Positions 34,580-43,228 of a DNA stretch of 64,000 nucleotides are shown in pieces (the first letter of the stretch is position 1; each line of letters starts with the position of its first letter). This DNA is from Jeongeupia wiesaeckerbachi (lineage in GTDB: Bacteria; Pseudomonadota; Gammaproteobacteria; Burkholderiales; Chitinibacteraceae), in contig NZ_CP136946.1 of NCBI RefSeq assembly GCF_050916355.1, positions 186,001 through 250,000 of the forward strand, read 5' to 3'. Position numbers and translations under genes: made by a program. Under the pieces are notes generated by a model. It had not been told where the DNA came from, made no database searches, and worked only from the letters and a program-made list of their open reading frames with translations.

Positions 34580-35821
34580 TCAGCGCCAGAGGCCCAGTCC
34601 GTCGATCACCGACACCAGCTTGGTCGAAATCGCCTGATGATCGCGCACCGACGGATGCCAGCCGCAACCCAGGCTGTCGAGGCCGTCGTAGTAGAAGTAG
34701 CTGATCTTCTGGTCTCCGGCGGTCTTGGCCTCGGCAACGATCTCCTGCGCCACTTCCTGCAGCTTGTTGTCCGGCCACAGATAGGTCGCACTGACGATCA
34801 CGTGCACATCGCCGTACTGGCCACGCAGCTTGTCGATGAAGCCGCGATAGGCCGACTTGTACGCGGTGCGCAGCGTCTCCGGCGTAAACGATTCTCCGGC
34901 GCCGACCGAAGTCGAGAAGTCGTTGATGCCGAGCCCGACCACGACGACCTGCGGTTTCCAGTTGCCCGGATTGGTCCAGACATTGCCATCGACGCCGGTC
35001 AGCGCCCGATCGTAGTAAGTCCGGTAGTTGACGTTCGGAATATTGCCGCCGTAGTTGCGCACCATGCCCAGCCCCGAGTAACCGTTGAGCTGGTAGGCCG
35101 CGCCGTAGTGCCGCGCGGTCAGCGCGCCGAACGACGCATCGGCATTCGAGAACGTGGCGATCTCGTCGTTGCTGCATTCGCGCTTGCCCGACTCGGCGCC
35201 GAGGCCGGCGGTGTACGAGTCGCCGATGAATTCGATCTGCCGGGTCGGCGCCGCTGGCGCCGCGAGCACCTGCCCGCCCGGCGCCGCGACCAGCCCACCA
35301 AAGCCGCCCGGCGTACCGGTCAGCTCGGCGCGCGACGACAGTCGCAGCGTATGTTCGGCATCGGCCAGGCCGTTGATCCAGTACGTCGTCTTGCCCGGCT
35401 TGACGACCTTGGCCTTGGTCTGCCCGTCGATCTCGACGTTGTACTGGCCATTCGGATCATCGAAAACAATGCCGACGCCGGTGCCGCGGAAGCGGCCTTC
35501 GAAGTAGACACCCGGCCAGCTGTACGACAGATGATTCGCCGAATCGACCTGGATGCGCCCGCCGACGTTGACCTGCGCTTGCAAAGGCAGCGTTTCGGCC
35601 GGGCAGGCACCGAGCGATTTCCAGACGTCCCATTGTCCCGCCTTCGACGGATTCTCGCCCTGCGTCCACCAGCGCGCCTCGTAGCGGCTCGCCTGATGGC
35701 TGACGCGCTGGCCACCGGTGTAGGTCTTGCTCTTGTCCCATGCGGCTTCGCAAGCCGACTCGGCCCAGGCGGCCGCGCTGGAGGCAATCAGCCCCGCCAT
35801 CACGCACAACATCAGCTTCAT
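34580..35821 (-). CDS. Secreted chitin-binding SGNH esterase (CBM5/12 plus CE2-like)
   Basis: A 413-residue exported enzyme. Order: signal peptide (MKLMLCVMAGLIASSAAAWA), a CBM5/12 domain with the aromatic Trp pattern of chitin binding (YTGGQRVSHQASRYEARWWT, up to about residue 75), a beta-rich domain like the N-terminal domain of CE2 esterases, then an SGNH hydrolase with Ser in FIGDSYTAGLG, Asn in VVGLGINDFS and the Asp/His pair in WHPSVRDHQ. It probably removes acetyl groups from polysaccharide near chitin; the substrate is inferred. GAGGAGA precedes the ATG. It is monocistronic with a strong terminator and a long AT-rich upstream region. Confidence 0.88.
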   Translation of the reverse strand: MKLMLCVMAGLIASSAAAWAESACEAAWDKSKTYTGGQRVSHQASRYEARWWTQGENPSKAGQWDVWKSLGACPAETLPLQAQVNVGGRIQVDSANHLSYSWPGVYFEGRFRGTGVGIVFDDPNGQYNVEIDGQTKAKVVKPGKTTYWINGLADAEHTLRLSSRAELTGTPGGFGGLVAAPGGQVLAAPAAPTRQIEFIGDSYTAGLGAESGKRECSNDEIATFSNADASFGALTARHYGAAYQLNGYSGLGMVRNYGGNIPNVNYRTYYDRALTGVDGNVWTNPGNWKPQVVVVGLGINDFSTSVGAGESFTPETLRTAYKSAYRGFIDKLRGQYGDVHVIVSATYLWPDNKLQEVAQEIVAEAKTAGDQKISYFYYDGLDSLGCGWHPSVRDHQAISTKLVSVIDGLGLWR

Positions 35822-36447
35822 TACTTGTCTCCTCGTTGTTTTGACGCCCATCAATAGCGATGATAAAAATCAAAAACAAAAAACCGATTGCTTACAACTA
35901 ATAGGCAATACCAATCGCATGAAAAATGGGCAGAAATCCGCGAAAATCGCGGATTTCATCACAGGACGGAAACCCTGCCTTTCCATCCACAAGGAAAATC
36001 TATAGTTAAAAACTATCGACGTCAAACAAAGATGCAAGCGCGACAAAAACAGCACGCCCGAGGGAAAAGCGATATCGGCGCATCGGCCAGGACAGCCAGT
36101 TCGGCGGCGACCGCATCGTCGCGCCTGCACCGATACGTCGCAGCACTGCTGCCGTAGCAGCGCGCCGGTATCGGTGCCCAGTGGCGGTTCGCCGGCATAA
36201 ACCGAGCGATCGAAGCGTTGCCGGAATGCACGCCTGCGCCTACCGCCTTGCGGTCAAGCAGCGCCCGATGCAAGCTGCTCGCCAGCGTGTGCCGATCGCC
36301 CGGATCAGCGCGGCACGCCCCTTGATCGGCCTGCCGCACAGGTTTGGCCAGGGTGTCCATTTCGTATCGGCCACTCTATAAATCCTGACGACAACATCAT
36401 CCAGCCCGGTCTACGCCGTGATCACGCTTCAATCAAAGGACACCCCG
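35822..36447. other. Long gene-free, partly AT-rich intergenic region
   Basis: No supported gene is found in these 626 bases. The first 200 are strikingly AT-rich relative to the surroundings and should hold the esterase promoter. They include an 11-bp hairpin (GAAATCCGCGA with its complement, loop AAA) at 35933-35957 and a six-bp one (ATAGTT-AAA-AACTAT) at 36002-36016. The GC-rich rest has short frames without ribosome sites or recognisable products. Confidence 0.65.
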
Positions 36448-37620
36448 ATGGACCGCCATGCCCCGCCCGTCTTGGGCACCCTGAATGCCCGCCTCGACGC
36501 GGTGATCGACCGCGCGCTGGCCGAGTCGCGCCTCGTCGGCACCGTCGTCGTCGTCGCCCGTGACGGCGAACCGGTCTATCGGCGTGCGGCCGGTCTTGCC
36601 GATCGCGAACATGGGCTGCCGATGCGCGAGGATGCGCTGTTCCGGCTGGCATCGCTGACCAAGCCCATCGTCTCGGCTGCGGCGCTGGCGCTGGTCGAAC
36701 GGGGCCGGCTGTCGCTTCATGCACCGCTGGCCGAGGTGTTGCCCGAATTCGTCCCGCGCCTGCCGAATGGCGCACCGGCAACGGTGAGCGTCCACCATCT
36801 GCTGACGCATACCGCCGGCTTCAGCTACGGCTTTTTCGAGGCCGCCGACGGCCCCTACCACCTTGCCGGCATTTCGGACGGGCTGGATATGCCGGGCCGC
36901 AGCATGGCCGAACAGCTGCAACGCATCGCCAGCGTGCCGCTGCTGTTCGAACCCGGAGCCGGCTGGCGCTACTCGGTCGGCACCGATGTGCTGGGCGCGG
37001 TGATCGCCCGCGTCACTGGGCAAACGCTACCCGATACCATCGCCACGCTGGTCACCGGCCCATTGGCCATGGCCGACACCGCATTCGGCGTGCGCGACCG
37101 CCAGCGGCTGGCCACGCCGTACGCCGATGGCGTTCCGGCCGGCTCGCCGCCGGTACGCATGGAGGCGCGCACCGTCGTGCCCTTCATCGAGCCCGCACTG
37201 GCCGGGATTTCCTTTGCGCCCGACCGGGTCTTCGATCCGGCGTCGTTCCCTTCCGGTGGCGGCGGCATGGTCGGCGGCGCCGACGATTTCCTGCGCTTTC
37301 TGGAAAGCATCCGCACCGATCGCAGCGTCATTTCACCGGCGATGTCGCAAGCCTTGCGCAACAACCAGACCGGCGACCTCCTCATCGATACGCGTGGCCC
37401 GGGCTGGGGCTTCGGCTATGGCGGCTCGGTGCTGCTCGATCCGGCAGCCGCGGCCACGCCGCAATCGGCCGGAACGTGGCAATGGGGCGGTGCCTATGGC
37501 CACGGCTGGTTTGTCGATCCGGTCGAAAAACTCACCGTCATCGCACTGACCAATACCGCGGTCGAAGGCTTGACCGGCCGTTTCGGCATCGACGTCCGCG
37601 ACGCCGTCTACGGCGTCTGA
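36448..37620 (+). CDS. Serine hydrolase of the beta-lactamase class C/family VIII esterase fold
   Basis: A 390-residue protein without signal peptide. The nucleophile motif SxxK is SLTK in FRLASLTKPIVSAAAL, the second motif Tyr is in WRYSVGTDVLGAVIARVTG, and the third is in GGAYGHGWFVDPVEKL. This combination is usual for family VIII carboxylesterases and LovD-like transesterases rather than true AmpC enzymes, so an ester substrate is likelier than a lactam. AAAGGA lies eight bases before the chosen ATG (MDRHAPPVLG). The 3' end overlaps the convergent LysR gene by 13 bases. Confidence 0.85.
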   Translation: MDRHAPPVLGTLNARLDAVIDRALAESRLVGTVVVVARDGEPVYRRAAGLADREHGLPMREDALFRLASLTKPIVSAAALALVERGRLSLHAPLAEVLPEFVPRLPNGAPATVSVHHLLTHTAGFSYGFFEAADGPYHLAGISDGLDMPGRSMAEQLQRIASVPLLFEPGAGWRYSVGTDVLGAVIARVTGQTLPDTIATLVTGPLAMADTAFGVRDRQRLATPYADGVPAGSPPVRMEARTVVPFIEPALAGISFAPDRVFDPASFPSGGGGMVGGADDFLRFLESIRTDRSVISPAMSQALRNNQTGDLLIDTRGPGWGFGYGGSVLLDPAAAATPQSAGTWQWGGAYGHGWFVDPVEKLTVIALTNTAVEGLTGRFGIDVRDAVYGV

Positions 37621-38579
37621 GCGGTCAGCAGCACGGCCGGCGACGGCGAGCCGGGCGCGGTCAGCAGCGGCGGCAGCCGCGCCAGCAACGCGTCGATCAC
37701 CAGCCTCACCTTGTACGGCAGGTAGCGCGACGCAGCCCAGACGACGTGCACCGGAAACGGCGATGACCTCGTTTCGGGCAGCACATGCACCAGCGTGCCG
37801 GCTTGCAGGTGTTCGGCGGCGAGCCAGTACGGCAGCCTGGTCAGTCCGATGCCGGCGATCGCCGCCCCGGCCATTGCCTCGATGTCGTCGAAGCACAAGC
37901 ATGGCCGGATCGCCCCGATCAATTCACCACCTGCCACGTCGACAAAGCGCCACTGCGCGCTGCGAATGTCGCGACCATAAACGATGCCGTCGTGCCCGGC
38001 GAGATCCGCCAGCGTACGCGGCGTACCGCGTGCCGCCAGATACGACGGCGCAGCGCAGACGATCATGTGCTGTACGCCGAGGTAGCGGCCGACCAGCGCC
38101 GCACTGTCGGGCAGCGCGCCGCTGCGGATCGCCAGATCGTAGCCCTCCTCGATCAGGTCGCTGACGCGGTCGCTGAATGCGACTTCGAGTTCGAGCTTCG
38201 GGTAACGCTGCGCCAGTTCGAGCAGCACCGGCGCGACGCAACGGCGGCCGAACAGCGCCGGCAGCGTGATCCGCAATCTTCCCGCCGGCTCGCGCCGGCC
38301 CTGTTCGAGTTCATCTTCGGCGGCCTCGAGTTCGCCGAGCGCCGCGAGGCAGCGCTCGTAAAACAGCTGGCCGTCGTCGGTCAGGCTCTGGCTGCGCGTG
38401 GTGCGCTGGAACAGTCGCACGCCGATGCGTGCCTCGAGCCGCGCAATGCTCTTGCCGACGGCCGAGCGCGACAGATTCATCCGCTGCGCAGCCGCGCTGA
38501 AACTGCCGGCCTCGACCGCGCAGACGAAAGCCGCTACGCCGGTCAGTCGATCGAATCCCGCCATCGCCATTGATTCCAT
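37608..38579 (-). CDS. LysR-type transcriptional regulator
   Basis: A 323-residue regulator with an N-terminal winged helix-turn-helix (VEAGSFSAAAQRMNLSRSAVGKSIARLEARIG) and a periplasmic-binding-like effector domain (LRITLPALFGRRCVAPVLLE). It belongs to the broad group of LysR proteins (CrgA/YafC-like) that control a divergent gene. The neighbour across the 93-base divergent gap is a quinone-oxidoreductase-like gene, the likely target, sometimes induced by electrophiles. The exact start is unclear between three ATGs within five codons. Confidence 0.88.
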   Translation of the reverse strand: MESMAMAGFDRLTGVAAFVCAVEAGSFSAAAQRMNLSRSAVGKSIARLEARIGVRLFQRTTRSQSLTDDGQLFYERCLAALGELEAAEDELEQGRREPAGRLRITLPALFGRRCVAPVLLELAQRYPKLELEVAFSDRVSDLIEEGYDLAIRSGALPDSAALVGRYLGVQHMIVCAAPSYLAARGTPRTLADLAGHDGIVYGRDIRSAQWRFVDVAGGELIGAIRPCLCFDDIEAMAGAAIAGIGLTRLPYWLAAEHLQAGTLVHVLPETRSSPFPVHVVWAASRYLPYKVRLVIDALLARLPPLLTAPGSPSPAVLLTAQTP

Positions 38580-38583
38580 ATAG

Positions 38584-38654
38584 TCGCCAATAAGGTGAAT
38601 ATATGCCGCAACTGCAGATCGGTCATCGCCAATATGCTTCAGTCATCGCCAAGG
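38584..38654. promoter_or_regulatory. Three phased TCGCCAA repeats between lysR and oxidoreductase genes
   Basis: TCGCCAATA occurs at 38584 and 38626 and TCGCCAAGG at 38646, all in one orientation. Their spacings of 42 and 20 bases are close to four and two helical turns. They lie in the divergent promoter region and are candidate regulator-binding half-sites. Confidence 0.4.
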
Positions 38655-38672
38655 TGGCGCAGGAGAAAGCAA

Positions 38673-39671
38673 ATGAAGCAATGGCAAATGAACGGTACGG
38701 GCATCGATCAACTGGCGCTGGTCGAGCGCGACATCCCGCAACCCGGCCCCGGCGAGGTGCTGGTCAGGGTTGCCGCGGTTTCGCTCAACTATCGCGACAA
38801 GCTGGTGATCGAGACCGGCATGGGCTATCCGCTATCGTTCCCGCAGGTGCCGGGCTCGGACATGGCCGGCAGCGTGATCGCCATCGGCGACGGCGTGACC
38901 CGGGTGCAGGCCGGCCAGCGCGTGATCAGCACCTTCTGGACCCACTGGATCGACGGCAAGGCGCCGACGGTGCCCGGTGTCGCCCTCGGCGGCCCTGCGC
39001 CAGGCACGCTAGCGCAGTACGTCGTGCTGCCGCAGGACCAGCTGGTCATCGCACCGCAGACGCTGTCCGATCGGGAGGCCAGCACGCTGACGTGCGCGGC
39101 GCTGACCGCATGGTATGCACTGGTCGAGGAAGGCGGGCTGCGCGCCGGCCAGACCGTGCTGGTTCAGGGGACCGGCGGCGTTGCGCTGTTCGGTGCACAG
39201 ATCGCGCTGGCGCACGGCGCCACGGTGATCGCCACGTCGGGCAGCGCGGCCAAGCTCGACCGGGTTCGCGAACTGGGCGTGCAGCACGGCGTACTGCGCG
39301 GTGAAGGCTGGACGCAGCGCGTGCTCGACGCCACCGGCGGGCGCGGCGTCGATCAGCTGATCGCGCTTGGCGGCAGCGACCTCGGCGAGGCACTCGATAC
39401 GCTGGCGCAAGGCGGCCGGGCGTCGGTGATCGGCCTGCTGGGCGGGCCGCAGTTCAGCGGCTCGGTCATCCCCTTCCTGAAGCAGCGGCTGACGATCCAG
39501 GGCATCGGCGTCGGCCACCGCCGCGCGCTCGAAGACCTCGTCCGCGCGATCGATGCCAACCAGATCAAGCCGGTCATCGACACCGTCTACGGCATCGAAG
39601 ACCTGCCGGCCGCCTTGGCCCATGTCGAGCGCGGCGCCTTCGGCAAGGTCGTCGTCCGGCTCGATCACTAA
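38673..39671 (+). CDS. Zinc-independent NAD(P)H oxidoreductase of the MDR superfamily
   Basis: A 332-residue medium-chain dehydrogenase/reductase. The N-terminal catalytic domain has VSLNYRDKLVIETGMGY, with Asn-Tyr-Arg-Asp in place of the zinc Cys, and no four-Cys structural lobe, so it is the zinc-free quinone-oxidoreductase type. The nucleotide-binding motif is VQGTGGVALFGAQIALAHG, and PQVPGSDMAGSVIAIGDGV is also typical. It probably reduces quinones, enals or similar carbonyl compounds with NADPH. AGGAGAA precedes the ATG. It is divergent from its probable LysR regulator. Confidence 0.88.
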   Translation: MKQWQMNGTGIDQLALVERDIPQPGPGEVLVRVAAVSLNYRDKLVIETGMGYPLSFPQVPGSDMAGSVIAIGDGVTRVQAGQRVISTFWTHWIDGKAPTVPGVALGGPAPGTLAQYVVLPQDQLVIAPQTLSDREASTLTCAALTAWYALVEEGGLRAGQTVLVQGTGGVALFGAQIALAHGATVIATSGSAAKLDRVRELGVQHGVLRGEGWTQRVLDATGGRGVDQLIALGGSDLGEALDTLAQGGRASVIGLLGGPQFSGSVIPFLKQRLTIQGIGVGHRRALEDLVRAIDANQIKPVIDTVYGIEDLPAALAHVERGAFGKVVVRLDH

Positions 39672-39864
39672 AAACGATCCCATTAGGCGGCTGCGCCTGT
39701 GCATTTTGTCGCCGTCCGGTGCTCACCATCCTCATGGACTACATGTCCATTCCGGTTGCTGCGCTTCGGGCGGCGGCAAACTGCTTTGGCTCGCTCGCCT
39801 ACTGGGACAGTTTCTCGCAGCTCAATTCGCGCTTCAGTCGGTCACAGTTCGGGCAACGGGTGAA

Positions 39865-41256
39865 TCAGCCGGGGGCGCGTGCCGCGTCGCTGCCGCCGAG
39901 CGCCTGGTAGAGCTTCATCCGGTTGTCGAGCCGATCGCGCCGGTTCTGCGCCAGCGTGTCCTCGGCGGTGCGCCGCGCACGCTGCTGGTCGAGCCAGTCC
40001 TTCACGCCGGTCTGGCCGGCCCGGTAACGCGCCTCGGCAATGCTTTCCGCCTTCAGCGACAGCGTGTAGGCGCGCTGCAGTGCCACGCCACGCGCCGCCA
40101 GCTGCCGGCCCGCCTGCAGCGTGTCCTCGACGTCGGCCAGCGCCTTGTACAGGGTCTGGCGGAACAGGACGACGGCCTCGTCGTACTCGGTCTTCGAAAT
40201 ATCGACCTTCAGCTGCATCGTGTTCCACTGGACGAAGGGCAGCAGCAGCCCGGCGCCGAGCGTGCCGACCGGATTGCTCAAGAGGTCGGTGAGCTTCGGG
40301 TCGGCGCTGCCAAGCGAGCCGGTCAACGTCAGCTTCGGATAGAAATCGGCACGCGTCGCATCGACATTGGCCAGATTGCGCTTCAGCCGCCATTCGGCCG
40401 CCGCCACATCGGGACGACGCGACAGCAGCTCGGCGGGCACGCCGGTGGCAACGGCTGGCAACGGCGTCTGTGGCAGATGGGCCAGCTCGGACATCCGCTG
40501 TTGCGGTGCCTGATCGAACAGGATGGCCAGCGCATTGCGCGCCGCGACGCGCTGGCGCAGCAACTCGGTCCGCTCGGCCTGCTGGCTGGCGACATTGAGC
40601 GCCGCCTGCGTTTCGTCGAGCCCGCCAACCGCACCGGCACGGTGCTGCACGGTCACGAGGTCGAGCGCGCGCTGCGTATCGGCGAGGCTGGCGTCGGCGT
40701 TGACGATGCGCTGGTTCAGTTCGGCGATCTGCCAGTACAGTTGCGCCGTGGCGCCGACCAGCGTCAGCGCCGCACTCTGCCGGTCGAGTTCGGTCGCCTC
40801 GGCCTCCCACGTCGCCGCATCGCGGGCGCGTGCCAGTCGGCCCCACAGGTCGACTTCATAGCTCAGATCGACGCTGCTGTTGTAGCCGCGCGCCGACGGC
40901 CCGCCGTGTTTGACGTCCTTCTTTGCGCTGCCGGTCGCACCGACAACCACCTCGGGCGTCAGATTGGTGTCGACAAGCCCGGCCTGCAAGCGCGCGCGCT
41001 GGACACGGATCGCGGCGGCGGCCAGATCGTTGTTGCTCGCCAGCGCGCCTTCGATCAGCGCGTCGAGCTGCGGATCGCCGAAGGCGCGCCACCAGCGTTC
41101 GCCGGTCGCGGCGGCAACGCCGCCCTGCCCCTGCCACGCCGCGGGTAGATCGAGGTCGGGCCGCTGGTAATCGGTCTTGAGCAGGCTGCCGCAGCCGGTC
41201 AGTGCAAGCGCCAGCGCGAGCATCGCGGGCCGGATCCGTTTCATCGTTGCATTCAT
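39865..41256 (-). CDS. Outer-membrane efflux lipoprotein, NodT family
   Basis: A 463-residue TolC-like channel with lipobox LALALTGCGS and two repeats of the OEP helical hairpin domain. Marker segments are ERWWRAFGDPQLDALIEGAL, SYEVDLWGRLARARDAA, and LLSRRPDVAAAEWRLKRNLA. It forms the outer-membrane exit for a tripartite pump. It is four bases downstream of macB on the same strand, so it most likely serves MacAB, which in E. coli borrows TolC instead. MNATMKRIRP is the chosen start; an ATG four codons later is possible. Confidence 0.92.
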   Translation of the reverse strand: MNATMKRIRPAMLALALALTGCGSLLKTDYQRPDLDLPAAWQGQGGVAAATGERWWRAFGDPQLDALIEGALASNNDLAAAAIRVQRARLQAGLVDTNLTPEVVVGATGSAKKDVKHGGPSARGYNSSVDLSYEVDLWGRLARARDAATWEAEATELDRQSAALTLVGATAQLYWQIAELNQRIVNADASLADTQRALDLVTVQHRAGAVGGLDETQAALNVASQQAERTELLRQRVAARNALAILFDQAPQQRMSELAHLPQTPLPAVATGVPAELLSRRPDVAAAEWRLKRNLANVDATRADFYPKLTLTGSLGSADPKLTDLLSNPVGTLGAGLLLPFVQWNTMQLKVDISKTEYDEAVVLFRQTLYKALADVEDTLQAGRQLAARGVALQRAYTLSLKAESIAEARYRAGQTGVKDWLDQQRARRTAEDTLAQNRRDRLDNRMKLYQALGGSDAARAPG

Positions 41257-41260
41257 CCCG

Positions 41261-43228
41261 TTATTCCCGTGCCAGTGCTTCGATCGGATCCAGCCTTGCC
41301 GCATTGCGCGCCGGCAGGAAGCCGAAAACCACGCCGATCAAGGTCGAGCACACGCAGGCGGCGACAATCGACATCAGCGAAAACTTCATCGTCATCGCCG
41401 AGACAAGCAGCGCAAACAGCGCGCCGATGCCGTACGACAGCGCCACGCCGATCAGTCCGCCGATCAGGCACACCAGCACGGCCTCGATCAGGAACTGCTG
41501 CATGATGTCGCCTTGCCGCGCGCCGACGGCCATGCGGATGCCGATTTCGCGAGTCCGTTCGGTCACCGACACCAGCATGATGTTCATCACGCCGATACCG
41601 CCGACGACGAGGGCGATCACCGCGATCGCCGACACCAGCAAGGTCAGCGTCGCCGTGGTTTTTTCGACCGTCTTGAGCACGCTGTCGCTGGAGAAGGTAA
41701 AGAAATCCTTGCTGCCGTGGCGCTGTGTCAGCAGCCGCGTCACGCTCTGCTCGGCCAGATCGTTCGGCATGCCGTCGCGTACTCGCACGGTGATGCTGCC
41801 GAAATGGCGCTGGCCCATCAGCCGCCCCTGCGCCGTCGTATACGGCACCCAGACGTTGAGGTTCGAGTCGTTGCCGTACGGGCTTTCCTTCTTTGCCGCG
41901 ACGGCGATGATGCGGCTCGGCAGCCCGCCGAGCAGGATCACCTCGCCGACCGGATTCTCGTCGTGCGGAAACAGCTTCTTGCGCGTCTTGTCGTCGATGA
42001 CGACGACCTGCGCCTGCCGGATCACCTCGGCTTCACCGAAGGCCGCACCGTGCGCCATCGTCATCCCGCGGACGCGGAAATACTGCTCGCCGACGCCGGC
42101 GACCAGCGCGTTCGCCTTGATGTTGCTGTAGCGCAGCAGCTGCGTCGACGACACCTCGGGCGTCACGCTGTCGACATAGAACTGCGACGCCAGCGCGCGC
42201 ACGTCGCCGGGCAGCAGCGTGCGGATGCTCGCCGCCTTGTCGTCGCCCCAGTCCTTGCCGGGATAGACGTCGATGGTATTGGTGCCGATCGTGCTGATGT
42301 CGTCGACGACCTTCTGCCTGGCGCCCTGGCCGAGCGCAACGACCGACACCACCGAGGTGATGCCGATGATGATGCCGAGCATCGTCAGCAGCGTGCGCAT
42401 CCGGTGCGACGCCATCGCGATCCACGCCATCTTGAACGCCTCGCCGAAGCGTCCCCAGTTCGCGTGCAGCAGGTTGCGGGCGATGTGACGCGCCGGCTTT
42501 TCGAGCTTCACCGGCGCTGCGTCGCCGGCCTGCGGATTGGCGCGGTCGGCGATGATCTCGCCGTCGCGGATCTCGATGATGCGTCCGGCATTGTTGGCGA
42601 CCTGCATGTCGTGGGTGACGATGATCACCGTGTGGCCGCGCTGGTGCAGTTCGCGCAGGATCGCCATCACCTCGGCACCGCTATGGCTGTCGAGCGCACC
42701 GGTCGGCTCGTCGGCGAGGATCACATCGCCGCCGTTCATCAAGGCGCGGGCGATGCTGACGCGCTGCTGCTGGCCGCCCGAGAGCTGGCCCGGCCGGTGG
42801 CCGCAGCGGTCGGCGAGGCCGAGCCGGCTCAGCAGCGCCCGCGCGCGTTCCCGCCGGAAGCCCTTGTCGGTGCTGGCGTAGACCGCCGGAATCTCGACGT
42901 TTTCCTCGGCGCTCAGATGCGGCAGCAGGTGATAGCGCTGAAAGATGAAGCCAAAATGCTCGCGCCGCAGCGTCGCCAGATCGTCGCCGCCGAGTTCGCG
43001 CGTTTCGCGCCCGGCGATCCGGTAACTGCCGGCGGAGGGCTTGTCGAGACAGCCGAGGATATTCATCAGCGTCGACTTGCCCGAGCCGGACTGGCCGACG
43101 ATGGCGACCATTTCGCCGGCGTTGATCGTCAGGTTGATGTCGCGGAGCACGGTGACTTCGTCGTCACCGGCCGGGAAGCGCCGCTCAAGCCCGCTCAGCG
43201 CCAGTAGCGGTTGCGCATGCACCGTCAC
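41261..43228 (-). CDS. macB: MacB-type ABC transporter (ATPase plus permease)
   Basis: A 655-residue half-transporter. The N-terminal ABC domain has Walker A VGQSGSGKST, signature QLSGGQQQRVSIARAL and Walker B VILADEPTGALD; then comes a linker, a first membrane helix (MRTLLTMLGIIIGITSVVS), a large periplasmic domain and three C-terminal helices (AIAVIALVVGGIGVMNIMLV). MacB uses ATP in mechanotransmission to expel macrolides, lipopeptides or heme precursors via MacA and an outer-membrane channel. The GTG start overlaps the macA stop by four bases. Confidence 0.95.
   Translation of the reverse strand: MTVHAQPLLALSGLERRFPAGDDEVTVLRDINLTINAGEMVAIVGQSGSGKSTLMNILGCLDKPSAGSYRIAGRETRELGGDDLATLRREHFGFIFQRYHLLPHLSAEENVEIPAVYASTDKGFRRERARALLSRLGLADRCGHRPGQLSGGQQQRVSIARALMNGGDVILADEPTGALDSHSGAEVMAILRELHQRGHTVIIVTHDMQVANNAGRIIEIRDGEIIADRANPQAGDAAPVKLEKPARHIARNLLHANWGRFGEAFKMAWIAMASHRMRTLLTMLGIIIGITSVVSVVALGQGARQKVVDDISTIGTNTIDVYPGKDWGDDKAASIRTLLPGDVRALASQFYVDSVTPEVSSTQLLRYSNIKANALVAGVGEQYFRVRGMTMAHGAAFGEAEVIRQAQVVVIDDKTRKKLFPHDENPVGEVILLGGLPSRIIAVAAKKESPYGNDSNLNVWVPYTTAQGRLMGQRHFGSITVRVRDGMPNDLAEQSVTRLLTQRHGSKDFFTFSSDSVLKTVEKTTATLTLLVSAIAVIALVVGGIGVMNIMLVSVTERTREIGIRMAVGARQGDIMQQFLIEAVLVCLIGGLIGVALSYGIGALFALLVSAMTMKFSLMSIVAACVCSTLIGVVFGFLPARNAARLDPIEALARE

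Noticed and set aside
35888..36360. Short frames (89 and 112 codons) in the esterase upstream region
   Set aside because: No ribosome site, no recognisable domain, and they overlap hairpins and AT-rich DNA likely to be regulatory.
36448..37620. Reading the serine hydrolase as a class C beta-lactamase
   Set aside because: The motifs (SLTK, YSVGTDVLG, GHGW) fit family VIII esterases; there is no signal peptide and no KTG-type triad.
39672..39864. Possible dispersed repeat or terminator after the oxidoreductase gene
   Set aside because: Only weak hairpins (AGGCG-GCTG-CGCCT and ATGGAC-TACAT-GTCCAT) are seen, and copy number cannot be checked within the window.
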